Assembly: GCA_016710785.1 (NCBI GenBank)
Contig: JADJUE010000013.1
Location: forward strand, 1-64,000
Direction: 5' to 3'
DNA: 64,000 nucleotides
Source of the DNA: Candidatus Epilinea brevis
Lineage (GTDB): Bacteria > Chloroflexota > Anaerolineae > Epilineales > Epilineaceae
Made by a program: the position numbers and the translations under genes. Within the stretch, counting starts at the first letter, position 1; the number at the start of each line of letters is the position of its first letter. This document shows, piece by piece, positions 37,905 to 45,844 of this stretch. A model generated the notes under the pieces. That model was not told where the DNA came from, made no database searches, and saw only the letters and a program-made list of their open reading frames with translations.

Positions 37905-38450
37905 TCAGACCTCGCGGATTTCCGCGACCTTTCGATCGTGATGCGCCTCGATCTCCTTGACGAACGAATCGGTGAGCTGCTGCACGCGCTCCTTCACCCG
38001 ATGGTGCTCGTCTTCCGGCAGGTCCAGCTGGTCGCAATCATGCAGCACGTCGCGCCGCACGTTGCGGACGGCCACGCGGGCCTCCTCGGCGCGGCGATGG
38101 GCGATCTTCACCAGATCCTCGCGCCGCTCCGCCGAAAGCGGCGGGATGGGCAGGCGGATCAACTGGCCGTCGTTGGACGGCGTGATGCCGATGCCGCTGC
38201 CGACGATGGCCTTCTCGATGCTCGGCAGCGACCGCTGGTCCCAGGGGCGGATGGTGATCATCCGCGGCTCGGGGGCGGCCAGGGTCGCCATCTGGTTCAG
38301 GGGCGTGGGCACGCCGTAATAGTCGACCACCAGTCGATCCACCAAGGCCGTGGAGGCCCTTCCGGTCCGGTAGCCCGCCAGGTCGTGGTCCAGGGAGTCG
38401 ACGGCCCCCTTCATGCGCTCGCGGGCATCCTGGATGAGTTCGTCGGTCAC
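37905..38450 (-). CDS. frr: Ribosome recycling factor
   Basis: RRF splits post-termination ribosomes together with EF-G. The start is a GTG at 38450, five bases after a perfect aggagg, giving 181 residues, close to the normal 185. Typical motifs are GRASTALVDRLVVDYYG.PTPL, ITIRPWD, NDGQLIRLPIPPLSAERRE and VRNVRRDV. Its place between pyrH and uppS is the standard bacterial order. Confidence 0.95.
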   Translation of the reverse strand: MTDELIQDARERMKGAVDSLDHDLAGYRTGRASTALVDRLVVDYYGVPTPLNQMATLAAPEPRMITIRPWDQRSLPSIEKAIVGSGIGITPSNDGQLIRLPIPPLSAERREDLVKIAHRRAEEARVAVRNVRRDVLHDCDQLDLPEDEHHRVKERVQQLTDSFVKEIEAHHDRKVAEIREV

Positions 38451-38476
38451 GGAAACCTCCTCTTGCGATGCGATGG

Positions 38477-39295
38477 TCAGGCGACGCCGGCGATGACGAC
38501 GCTGTCTGGTCCCACACAGGTGCCCACCGGCTCGCCGCGCAAGGCGGCGACGATGCCGCCCCGCCGCCACAGGTCCAGAACGATGATGGGCAGGTCGTGT
38601 TCCTGGCAGAGGGTGAAAGCGGTGAGGTCCATGATCCGCAGGCCGCGGGAGAGCGCCTCGCCGTAGCTGACGCGTTCGAAACGGCGGGCCTCCGGATGCG
38701 TCTTGGGATCTGCTTCGTAGATGCCGTCCACCTTGGTGGCCTTCACCAGCACGTCGGCCCCCAGCTCCATCGCCCTGAGTGCGGCCGCGGTGTCGGTGGT
38801 GAAGAAGGGGTTGCCCGTCCCGGCCCCCAGGATGACCACATAGCCCTTGTCCAGCTGGTGCATGGCGCGACGGCGGATGTAGGGCTCGGCGAGAGCCCGC
38901 ATCTCCACCGCGGTCTGCACCCGCACCTTGAGGCCCAGGTTTTCCAGGGCGTCCTGCAGCGCCAGGGCGTTCATCACCGTGGCCAGCATGCCCATCTGGT
39001 CGGCGGTGGCGCGGTCCATCCGGCTGACGCCGGCGCCGCGCCAGATGTTGCCGCCACCGATCACGATGGCTACCTGGGCGCCCGCCGCCACCACTTCCGC
39101 GACCGTACGGGCCAGGGTCTGGGCCGCTTCGGGATCGATCCCGTAGCCGTTGGGCCCGGCCAGAGCCTCGCCGGAAAGCTTCAACAGGACGCGGCGGTAG
39201 CGGAGCGTCTCAGGGTTCGCAAGGTGTGACGGGGCGGGGTTACGCCCATGCGTTTGATCGCAGCCGTCGGAAGCCCCCCCGCCCATCGTCATCAT
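38477..39295 (-). CDS. pyrH: UMP kinase
   Basis: Phosphorylates UMP to UDP; a hexameric amino-acid-kinase-fold enzyme. The core starts at RVLLKLSGEALAG (residue about 34). IVIGGGNIWRG, DQMGMLATVMNALAL, ILGAGTGNPFFTTDTAAALRA and ATKVDGIYEADPK are all present. ATG 39295 overlaps the tsf TGA as ATGA and gives a 30-residue N-terminal extension rich in Gly/Asn/Pro. That is longer than usual; an internal start nearer residue 30 cannot be excluded. Confidence 0.95.
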   Translation of the reverse strand: MMTMGGGASDGCDQTHGRNPAPSHLANPETLRYRRVLLKLSGEALAGPNGYGIDPEAAQTLARTVAEVVAAGAQVAIVIGGGNIWRGAGVSRMDRATADQMGMLATVMNALALQDALENLGLKVRVQTAVEMRALAEPYIRRRAMHQLDKGYVVILGAGTGNPFFTTDTAAALRAMELGADVLVKATKVDGIYEADPKTHPEARRFERVSYGEALSRGLRIMDLTAFTLCQEHDLPIIVLDLWRRGGIVAALRGEPVGTCVGPDSVVIAGVA

Positions 39296-39894
39296 TCCTT
39301 GTCGCCCAGCGCAAAGCGCACGAAGCGCCGCACGACGATGTTCTCGCCCAGCTCGGCGATGGAGCGCTTGATCATGTCGCCCACGCTGACGTCGTTGTCC
39401 CGCACGTAGGCCTGCCGCAGCATGACCGTCTCATCCATCCACTTGCTGATCTTGCCGTCGAGGATCTTGGCCATGATCTCCGGGGGCTTCTTCTGGTCGG
39501 CCATCTGCGCGGCGTAGATCTCCCGCTCCTTCTGCGCATCGGCCTCCGGCACCTGGTCCTCGGAGACGAAGAGCGGGTTGGCGGCGGCGATGTGCAGGGC
39601 CAGACCATGCGCCAGATCGCGGAAGGCATCGGTGCGGGCGACGAAATCGGTCTCGCAGTTCAGCTCCAGCAGCACGCCGATGCGGCCCGGATCGCCGTGG
39701 ATATAGGACAGGACGCGGCCCTGCGAGGCCTCGCGCTCGGCCTTCTTGGCCGCTTTGGCCAGGCCGCGCTCGCGCAACAGGCGGATGGCGGCCTCGGTGT
39801 CGCCGCCGGTCTCATCCAGGGCGTTCTTGACGTCCAGGATGCCGGCTCCGGTGCGCCCGCGCAGCTCGCGGATCATGTCGGTGCTGATCGCCAT
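39292..39894 (-). CDS. tsf: Elongation factor Ts (short form)
   Basis: EF-Ts exchanges nucleotide on EF-Tu. The 200-residue protein is the short type common outside Proteobacteria. An N-terminal UBA-like domain with IRELRGRTGAGILDVKNAL (residues about 8-26) is followed by the core with LSYIHGDPGRIGVLLELNCE and TDFVARTDAFRDLAH, and the C-terminal SVGDMIKRSIAELGENI. It starts at ATG 39894 behind gaggt. The rpsB gene lies 74 bases upstream. Confidence 0.95.
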   Translation of the reverse strand: MAISTDMIRELRGRTGAGILDVKNALDETGGDTEAAIRLLRERGLAKAAKKAEREASQGRVLSYIHGDPGRIGVLLELNCETDFVARTDAFRDLAHGLALHIAAANPLFVSEDQVPEADAQKEREIYAAQMADQKKPPEIMAKILDGKISKWMDETVMLRQAYVRDNDVSVGDMIKRSIAELGENIVVRRFVRFALGDKE

Positions 39895-39968
39895 GGGTAC
39901 CTCGCTTCGGTGATGGTTCTGGGTTCGGCGGCGTGAAAGGGGCGGTCGTCAACTGCGAAGCGGCCGGC

Positions 39969-40754
39969 TCAGCCCTCTTCGTCGCCCTCGTTCGGGTCGA
40001 AGGTGCGCTGGCTGAGATCCACATCCTCCATGGCGTCCTGGCCCGCCATATGGTCGGACATGGTGCTCTCGCGCCTGGTCAGCCCTTCGTTGATGGCCGA
40101 GCTGACGCGGTCGACCATCAACTTCAGGGCGCGGATGGCGTCGTCGTTGGACGGGATGACGAAGCGGATGGGATCCGGATCGCAGTTGGTGTCCACCACG
40201 GCGACGATGGGGATGCCCAGGTAGCTGGCCTCCTTGACGGCGATGGCCTCGCGGTTGGTGTCCACGATGAAGATCGCGTCGGGCAGCTCGCCCATGTTCT
40301 TGATGCCGCCCAGGCGCGTGTTGAGCTTGTCGATCTCGCGCTCCAGCAGCAGCACTTCCTTCTTGGTGAGCATGTGGAACTCGCCGCGGTCGCGGCGGCC
40401 CTCCAGCTCGATCAGGGTGCCCACCCGCTGCTTCATGGTGCGCCAGTTGGTCAGCATGCCGCCCAGCCAGCGGTGGGTGACATAGGGCATGCTCACCGAC
40501 TCGGCGCCGGCCTTGATGGTCTCGATGGCCTGCTTCTTGGTGCCGACGAAGAGCACGGTGCCGCCGTTGGCCACGGTGTCGCGCAGGAAAGCGGTGGCGG
40601 CATCAATGGCCTTCACCGTCTGCGCCAGGTCGATGATGTGGATCCCGTTGCGCTCGGTGAAGATGTACGGCCGCATCTTGGGATTCCAGCGGCGGGTGTA
40701 ATGCCCGAAGTGCACGCCGGCTTCGAGCAGCTCGCGCATGGTGGCGATGCTCAT
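39969..40754 (-). CDS. rpsB: 30S ribosomal protein S2
   Basis: A 261-residue S2. MRELLEAGVHFGHYTRRWNPKM at the N-terminus and FVGTKKQA are followed by YVTHRWLGGMLTNW, LPDAIFIVDTNREAIAV and GIPIVAVVDTNCDPD. It has an acidic C-terminal tail (ending NEGDEEG), seen in several phyla. ATG 40754 follows gaggag. It is the first gene of the minus-strand operon that continues through tsf, pyrH, frr, uppS and cdsA. Confidence 0.95.
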   Translation of the reverse strand: MSIATMRELLEAGVHFGHYTRRWNPKMRPYIFTERNGIHIIDLAQTVKAIDAATAFLRDTVANGGTVLFVGTKKQAIETIKAGAESVSMPYVTHRWLGGMLTNWRTMKQRVGTLIELEGRRDRGEFHMLTKKEVLLLEREIDKLNTRLGGIKNMGELPDAIFIVDTNREAIAVKEASYLGIPIVAVVDTNCDPDPIRFVIPSNDDAIRALKLMVDRVSSAINEGLTRRESTMSDHMAGQDAMEDVDLSQRTFDPNEGDEEG

Positions 40755-40865
40755 GGGGTAAGGCTCCTCTCGTTGGTTCCTCGGTCCCGATGTCCGGCGC
40801 TGAAGGCCGGCACGAAAGGCATGAATGGGGACCTGTGTGATGTCGCGACCCGTCGGGCGCGATGG

Positions 40866-40894
40866 CAGGGCGGGACCTCGCGGACCCTGCCCTG
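40866..40894 (-). promoter_or_regulatory. Hairpin in the rpsB leader region
   Basis: cagggcggg and ccctgccctg (with one G-T pair) form a 9-bp stem around an 11-base loop, about 110 bases upstream of rpsB. Many bacteria autoregulate rpsB through a leader structure; this hairpin could be part of one. No T-run follows. Confidence 0.35.
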
Positions 40895-41102
40895 ACCGAC
40901 CCTGAATGATAGGCGAGCGGGCGCCTTGCGCCAAGCGAGGCCAGGGCGAACCCGTCCGACGATGGGATGCCGGCGACGGGTGATTGTCATCGCGGGGGCG
41001 GGACCGGTATGGGTGCGACGACCTGGCCCGCCAGATTGCCGGCCGCCGGGCCGGGGGCTTGGTGGCAGCGGTACGCGGTGGTATGCTCTGCGACCTACCC
41101 TC

Positions 41103-42395
41103 ATGGCAACGCCCCCCATTCCCTGGCGCGGCCGCTACGAACCAGGCGTCCCCCAAGGGCTTTCCCCGGCCGACCGGTCCTTTCCGCAGCTGCTGGTCGA
41201 GGCTGCCGGGGCGGCGCCGGGGCAGACAGCGCTGGTCTACTACCGCCGCCGCAGCAGCTATGCGCAGCTGAATGCCCGCGTCTCGACGGCGGCCCAGGCC
41301 TTCCGCCGCTTCGGGCTGCAGCGCGGCGATCGCGTCGCCGTGGCCTTGCCCAACGCTCCCGGCACCTGCGATGTGCTGCTGGGCATCATGCGCGCCGGCG
41401 GCGTGGTGCTGGCCCTACCGGACGCTGCGCCGACCGCGGGTCTGCTGGCCACCCTGGCCGACCAGCCGCTGCGCCTGGCCATCACCTGGTCGGGCGCGCG
41501 AACCGATCTCAGGACGGCGCTGGCGGCGACGGCGCCGCTGGTCATGGTGGACCCCGTCCACGACCTCCCGCTGCTGCCGCGGATCATGGCGCGGATGGGC
41601 GGCCTGCTGGGCCGTGGCGCCTTGGGACGCGAGACGCAGGGCGCCCGGCTGCAGCGCTGGGAGCGCTTCATCCGCGGGGCGAAGGGCGGCGACGATCCGG
41701 CGGTGGGTCCCGAGGACCCCGCGCTGGAACTTCCGTTGGCCGGCGGCGGGACGGTGGCCTTCAACCATGCCCAGCTGGTCAGCGGCGCCTTGATGTTGCG
41801 GGCGTGGCTGGCCGATACCGTGCCGGGGGAGGACAGCTGGCTGCCGCTCCTGCCCCTGGCATCCCCCTTCGGTCTGGTGACCGTGCTGGGGGCCGCGCCC
41901 CTGGCTCGGGCGCGGGTCGTGCTCCTGCCCCATTGGGACGGGGCGGTGATCACCGACCTGAGCCGCTGGATGCCCATCGCCTACGCCTTCGCCGACGGCG
42001 CCGCCATGCATGCCCTGGTGCAGGATCCGCATCTGCCGGAAGCCGATCTGGGCAGCGTGCGGGGCTGGATCGTGGGCGACCCCTTGGCGGCGCCGGATCG
42101 CCTGGCCTTCGAGGCCGCGACCGGCCTGGACGTCTGCCAGGGCCTGGCCCCGGCTCACGCCGCGGGCCTGGTGCTGTGCAACCCGGTCAACGGCCACCGG
42201 GAGCCCGATTCGCTGGGGCTGCTGCTGCCGGGCGTAGCGGCGCGGACCCATCCCGGGGCGGGGGGCCGCGGGCATCTGGAGCTGCGCGGACCGAACATGG
42301 CCGGCTCCGGCTGGCAACAGCTCAGCCCGCCCCTGGTGGCGAACAGCGACGGCTACATCCAGGTGGATGGCGCCGCGCCGGCCGGCGTGGGCTGA
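41103..42395 (+). CDS. Degenerate AMP-binding (acyl-CoA synthetase-like) protein
   Basis: From ATG 41103 the protein has 430 residues. It follows the N-terminal domain of ANL-superfamily adenylating enzymes: FPQLLVEAAGAAPGQTALVYY, RRFGLQRGDRVAVALPN, VLLGIMRAGGVVLALP. Where the ATP-binding P-loop (a YTSGTTG-type motif) should be, it reads ALELPLAGGGTVAFNHAQLV, so the loop is absent. The C-terminal lid domain with the catalytic Lys is also missing, the chain stopping shortly after LELRGPNMAGSGW. Adenylation is therefore very unlikely; a regulatory or structural role is possible. It diverges from rpsB. Confidence 0.65.
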   Translation: MATPPIPWRGRYEPGVPQGLSPADRSFPQLLVEAAGAAPGQTALVYYRRRSSYAQLNARVSTAAQAFRRFGLQRGDRVAVALPNAPGTCDVLLGIMRAGGVVLALPDAAPTAGLLATLADQPLRLAITWSGARTDLRTALAATAPLVMVDPVHDLPLLPRIMARMGGLLGRGALGRETQGARLQRWERFIRGAKGGDDPAVGPEDPALELPLAGGGTVAFNHAQLVSGALMLRAWLADTVPGEDSWLPLLPLASPFGLVTVLGAAPLARARVVLLPHWDGAVITDLSRWMPIAYAFADGAAMHALVQDPHLPEADLGSVRGWIVGDPLAAPDRLAFEAATGLDVCQGLAPAHAAGLVLCNPVNGHREPDSLGLLLPGVAARTHPGAGGRGHLELRGPNMAGSGWQQLSPPLVANSDGYIQVDGAAPAGVG

Positions 42396-42425
42396 CAGCG
42401 GCACCTGAGCGCCCTACCGGTCGAC

Positions 42426-42462
42426 CGGTGAACGCCGGGCATCGGCGGCCCGGCGTTCACCG
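42426..42462. terminator. Bidirectional terminator hairpin
   Basis: A perfect 14-bp stem (cggtgaacgccggg with cccggcgttcaccg) around a 9-base loop lies between two convergent genes. There is no long T-run on either side, but position and strength fit a shared terminator. Confidence 0.65.
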
Positions 42463-42501
42463 CCGCGGTCAGGTCTTGCGGCGGCTCGACTCAACCGCTC
42501 T

Positions 42502-42846
42502 CTACTTCTTGGCGGGGCCGCTCGCTTCAGCTTCCGCGGCCTCTTCGTCGTCCTCGTCGTCCTCGTCGTCATCCCAGTCCGCGTCCTCGTCCTCATCCTG
42601 ACGGCTGATGAAGGAGAGATCGGTGGGCAGGCCGTCCTTCCAGGTGGGGAAGACCTCGGCGTCGTCGGGCTGGGTCTCGGGCTCCTCGGAATCGTCCAGG
42701 ACGAAGACCGGCCAGAAGCCTTCTTCGTCGAGTGGCTCTTCGGGGAGCATCACGACCAGGTCGTCGCTGTCCGCGAAATCCAAACCGGCGACGAATGCGT
42801 TGCGCTCATTCTCGGTGGTGAAGCGGAATCCCGTGATGACGGCCAT
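42502..42846 (-). CDS. Small protein with a highly acidic tail
   Basis: ATG 42846, behind aggag, gives 114 residues. The first 50 form a compact domain (MAVITGFRFTTENERNAFVAGL...DDLVVMLPEEP). The last 30 are almost all Asp and Glu followed by a short Ala/Lys end. No family is recognised. An internal start ten codons upstream is possible but has no ribosome-binding site. Such acidic tails often bind basic partners or metal ions. Confidence 0.55.
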   Translation of the reverse strand: MAVITGFRFTTENERNAFVAGLDFADSDDLVVMLPEEPLDEEGFWPVFVLDDSEEPETQPDDAEVFPTWKDGLPTDLSFISRQDEDEDADWDDDEDDEDDEEAAEAEASGPAKK

Positions 42847-43009
42847 GGTTGAAGGCTCCTGGAGAGGTGAGGACACCGGGCCTTCCGGCGTCCTGGTAGG
42901 CGGCTCGAAGGCAGATTGTAGCCCGGAGGCCGCCGGCTGTCGCCCTCGGACGGGTAGGGGCGGCCGGCGGCGATCGCTGCGACCGGCATTCCGCGCAAAC
43001 GCCCGTAAC

Positions 43010-43037
43010 TGGACGGCCCGCGCTGCGTTAGTATGAT
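43010..43037 (+). promoter_or_regulatory. Probable promoter of the Tyr/Cys-rich protein gene
   Basis: TGGACG (43010-43015), 16 bases, TATGAT (43032-43037), about 115 bases before ATG 43154. The -10 box is good and the -35 fair. Confidence 0.4.
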
Positions 43038-43153
43038 TGCGTCGCCTGCGACAACAGTCCCTGCCCCCCTTGCATCGCGTGGTGCCGCGTCAGGCGGCCA
43101 CGCAACCATCCTTATCCGGGTATCCTGTTTCTCCAAGGAGGGGACACCACACC

Positions 43154-44017
43154 ATGAAGCACCGTCTTTTCGCCGCTACCTGTCTGAGCCTCGCCGCGTT
43201 CGGCCTGGGCTTGGCCATGGGCCTGCCCATGACCCATGCCGAAGGCATCACCAAGGGCATCGCCCCGTCGGTTCCGGTCGAGGCCGGCACCTTTGACATG
43301 GTCGTCGATCCGCAGGAGATGGCTGAGGTCGAGCAGATCAGCGCCCGCATCGACGAGCATCTGTCCCTCGATGGCCAGGGTCTGGTGCAGCTGAACGCCG
43401 ACGTCACGGCCGAGCAGTTGGGCGTGTCGCCAGAGTTCCTGGACAACTACCGCAAGGCCCTCACCTTCTCCAACCAGCTCATCAGCTCGGGTCAGATCAC
43501 GGTCGACGCCAACCTGAAGGTCACCGCCACGGGCAACTTCGTGGGCTCGGTGAACATGCCGGCTCCGGGCAACCCGGGCGGCAAGGGCAAGGCGTCTGAG
43601 CCCGGTGAGGGTGCCGTCGCCGACAACGACGTGCCGGACTGGTGCTCCTGGCGCTACAACTCGGGCGCGATGTACTACAACTCGTACAACACCTGGAACA
43701 CCTACGGCCGCAGCGGTCAGTACTACGGGCTCTGCAACTCCATGGCCGCCTACATCGGCTACCCCTGGATGAGCAGCTCGCTCAACAACATGTACACCTA
43801 CAACAGCAATTACTTCAACAACTACTGCTACCCCAACCAGGGCTCGTACTACTTCCTGCCTTACAGCAGCTACAACAGCTGCGGGGGCTACAACCCCTGC
43901 TACAACCAGTGCTCGATGAAGCCGGCCTACTTCTGGACCCGCAACTACACGTACTCCTACAGCTGCCGCTGCTACCAGTACCAGTGGCAGTGGTCGGGCT
44001 CCTGGGCCCGCTACTAG
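43154..44017 (+). CDS. Secreted Tyr/Asn/Cys-rich protein
   Basis: ATG 43154 follows aaggagggg. Signal peptide: KHRLFAATCLSLAAFGLGLAMGLPMTHA, with cleavage after residue about 29. Residues 30-155 are an ordinary acidic domain (EVEQISARIDEHLSL, ITVDANLKVTATGNFVGSV). From about residue 160 to the end (287) the chain is extremely rich in Tyr, Asn, Ser and Cys, with repeating YNSYN-, SSYNSCGGYNPC- and YSYSCRCYQYQ-like phrases and about ten cysteines. Such low-complexity aromatic tails suggest an adhesive, amyloid-like or cross-linked matrix protein (inference). It ends in a strong terminator and lies just before the exosortase locus. Confidence 0.6.
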   Translation: MKHRLFAATCLSLAAFGLGLAMGLPMTHAEGITKGIAPSVPVEAGTFDMVVDPQEMAEVEQISARIDEHLSLDGQGLVQLNADVTAEQLGVSPEFLDNYRKALTFSNQLISSGQITVDANLKVTATGNFVGSVNMPAPGNPGGKGKASEPGEGAVADNDVPDWCSWRYNSGAMYYNSYNTWNTYGRSGQYYGLCNSMAAYIGYPWMSSSLNNMYTYNSNYFNNYCYPNQGSYYFLPYSSYNSCGGYNPCYNQCSMKPAYFWTRNYTYSYSCRCYQYQWQWSGSWARY

Positions 44018-44065
44018 GCCCTGCCCACCCGCGGTCCTGACGACCGCGACCGCCGCACGCGATCC

Positions 44066-44096
44066 AGGCCCCCGCCGGCAACGGCGGGGGCCTTTT
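44066..44096 (+). terminator. Rho-independent terminator
   Basis: A perfect stem aggcccccgccg/cggcgggggcct around a gcaa loop is followed by TTTT, 50 bases after the stop of the Tyr/Cys-rich gene. Confidence 0.9.
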
Positions 44097-44104
44097 GCGA
44101 TGGT

Positions 44105-44286
44105 CCCGTAGGGGCGGGTTTGCGGCACGATCGAGAACCCCACGGCCGCCCGGCTGGTAAACCCGCCCTGCCGGTTTGCGCGCAACGGTCGGGACGGTGG
44201 GGGTTTCCGGGCGGTGTACGACAGGGCGGGTTTGCCGGTCGGGACGGTGGGGGTTTCCGGTGGTGGTTCAAACCCGCCCCTACGGG
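44105..44286. repeat. Palindromic repeat element (MITE/REP-like) upstream of the exosortase
   Basis: Perfect 18-bp terminal inverted repeats: cccgtaggggcgggtttg at 44105-44122 and its reverse complement at 44269-44286. Inside, cggtcgggacggtgggggtttccgg occurs twice (about 44189 and 44237), next to further gggcgggttt / aaacccgccc pieces. The element fills the whole space between the terminator and the exosortase start codon 14 bases further on. It has no coding capacity. Confidence 0.8.
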
Positions 44287-44299
44287 CTATCATCCGCCG

Positions 44300-45844
44300 A
44301 TGGCATTCCGTCTGTTTGTCGGCCGGCGACCAGGGCCGACCGCCGCCTTGGCCAACCTCGCCATCTGGGGCCTGTGGCTCTGGCTCTTCCGTTCCGTCCT
44401 CGCGCATCTGGGCAAGATCTACGCGCGTCAGGACATGAGCGTCAGCTTGGTCGCCTTGATCGGGATCCTGGGGCTCCTGGCCTGGCGCGCCCGCGGTCGC
44501 CGGCCATCGTTCGCCGACTGGGCTCGCGCCCCTCGGCCGCGGCCGGCGCCGGCGCTCTTGGCCCTGGGCGCGGCCCTAGCCTACCTGGGTGTGGCCCGCT
44601 TCCTGGACATCCACATCCTGGAGGACGCCCTGTTCGCCTTGGGCAGCTATGGCCTGGCCGGCCTGTGGGTGGCTCCTTCCGCCTGGCGCCGAGGCTGGCC
44701 GGTGCTGCTGCTGCTGGTGGCCACCCTGCCTTTCGGCTACCACCTGGACACCTTCGTGGGCTATCCGCTGCGGCTGTGGACGGCGGGGGCCGCCGCGACG
44801 ATCCTCGGCGGGCGGGTGCCGGCGGGCGGCGGTGCGGAGGCCATCCTGCTCTTGGAGAACCAGGTGGCCGCGGTGGACCTGGCCTGCAGCGGGGTCAAGG
44901 GCTTGTGGACGGGGTCCCTGTTGCTCCTGGCCGCCGCCTGGCTGAGCGGCGCCGGCCTCGGTTGGCGCCTGGTGCTGGCCGCTGCCGTGCAGAACCTGCT
45001 CCTGATCCTGGCCAACCTGCTGCGGGTGACCGTGCTGGCCGAGGTGGGCCTGGGCCTGGGGCAGCCCGTCGTCGCCGGCTGGCTGCACCTGCCGCTGGGC
45101 GTCCTGGGCTTCGCCGCGGCGGCATTGGTGGGTCTGCGCTGCCTGCGCGGGCCGGGCACCGCGCGGGCGGTGGACGGCGACAGATGGAAGACTGGTCCGT
45201 CCGAGCCCTACGCCATGCCGGACCGCCTGTCGGTGACCGCCGCCATCCTGCTCGCCCTGCTGCTGCTGAACCTTGCCTACCGCCCGCGCCCTCCTATACT
45301 CGCTCGCGCCGCCGCGAGCGGTGGCGGGACGGCCTCGCCCTGGGTCTGGCCGGCAACGCTGGCGGTGAAGGCCCTGCCCCTCAAGCCGTCGGACGCGGCC
45401 TGGCTGGCCGCCGACGGCGCCGATGCCGTGGAGCGCGTGCGCTTCCGGCATGGGGAGCTGCGGGGATCGCTGATCCTGGTGCGCGCTGGCACCTGGCGGG
45501 CCCACCACGCGCCCGAGCGCTGCTTCGAGGTCTACGGCCTGAAGCAGCTGGACAGCAGTCCGGTGGTCCTCGAGGGCGGCGGCGGCCTGCGCCAGGTCAC
45601 CCTGGGCGGCGCCGACGGCCGACCCAGCCATGGCGCGCTCTATTGGTTCCAGAGCGCTAGCGGACGGATGACGGGCGACTACGCGGCGCGGATCTGGGCC
45701 GACCTGCCGCCGCATCGGGAACCTTGGGTGCTGGCCTCAGTTCTCTTTGACGGACCCGTCGATGCCGAGGGTCCGGCGACAACCGATCTGGTCAACGCAT
45801 TGCGCCGCGCCATCGACGCGGGCTGGAAAGGATCGACCCCATGA
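44300..45844 (+). CDS. xrtO: Exosortase with fused EpsI-like domain (exosortase O type)
   Basis: Exosortases are membrane cysteine transpeptidase-like enzymes that process PEP-CTERM proteins. ATG 44300 gives 514 residues; an upstream start would run through the repeat element. About eight helices occupy residues 15-285. The catalytic triad is visible: Cys196 in AAVDLACSGVKGLW, Arg242 in LANLLRVTVLAEVG and His263 in AGWLHLPLG. After another helix (about 320) comes a soluble C-terminal domain of about 150 residues, EpsI-like, with TWRAHHAPERCFEVYG. This fused layout, and the next gene, match what is described for exosortase O and its dedicated target. Its stop overlaps the next start (ATGA). 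Confidence 0.85.
   Translation: MAFRLFVGRRPGPTAALANLAIWGLWLWLFRSVLAHLGKIYARQDMSVSLVALIGILGLLAWRARGRRPSFADWARAPRPRPAPALLALGAALAYLGVARFLDIHILEDALFALGSYGLAGLWVAPSAWRRGWPVLLLLVATLPFGYHLDTFVGYPLRLWTAGAAATILGGRVPAGGGAEAILLLENQVAAVDLACSGVKGLWTGSLLLLAAAWLSGAGLGWRLVLAAAVQNLLLILANLLRVTVLAEVGLGLGQPVVAGWLHLPLGVLGFAAAALVGLRCLRGPGTARAVDGDRWKTGPSEPYAMPDRLSVTAAILLALLLLNLAYRPRPPILARAAASGGGTASPWVWPATLAVKALPLKPSDAAWLAADGADAVERVRFRHGELRGSLILVRAGTWRAHHAPERCFEVYGLKQLDSSPVVLEGGGGLRQVTLGGADGRPSHGALYWFQSASGRMTGDYAARIWADLPPHREPWVLASVLFDGPVDAEGPATTDLVNALRRAIDAGWKGSTP

Noticed and set aside
43112..44407. 431-codon minus-strand frame opposite the Tyr/Cys-rich gene
   Set aside because: It runs through a terminator and the palindromic repeat. 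The plus-strand gene has a signal peptide and a strong ribosome-binding site.
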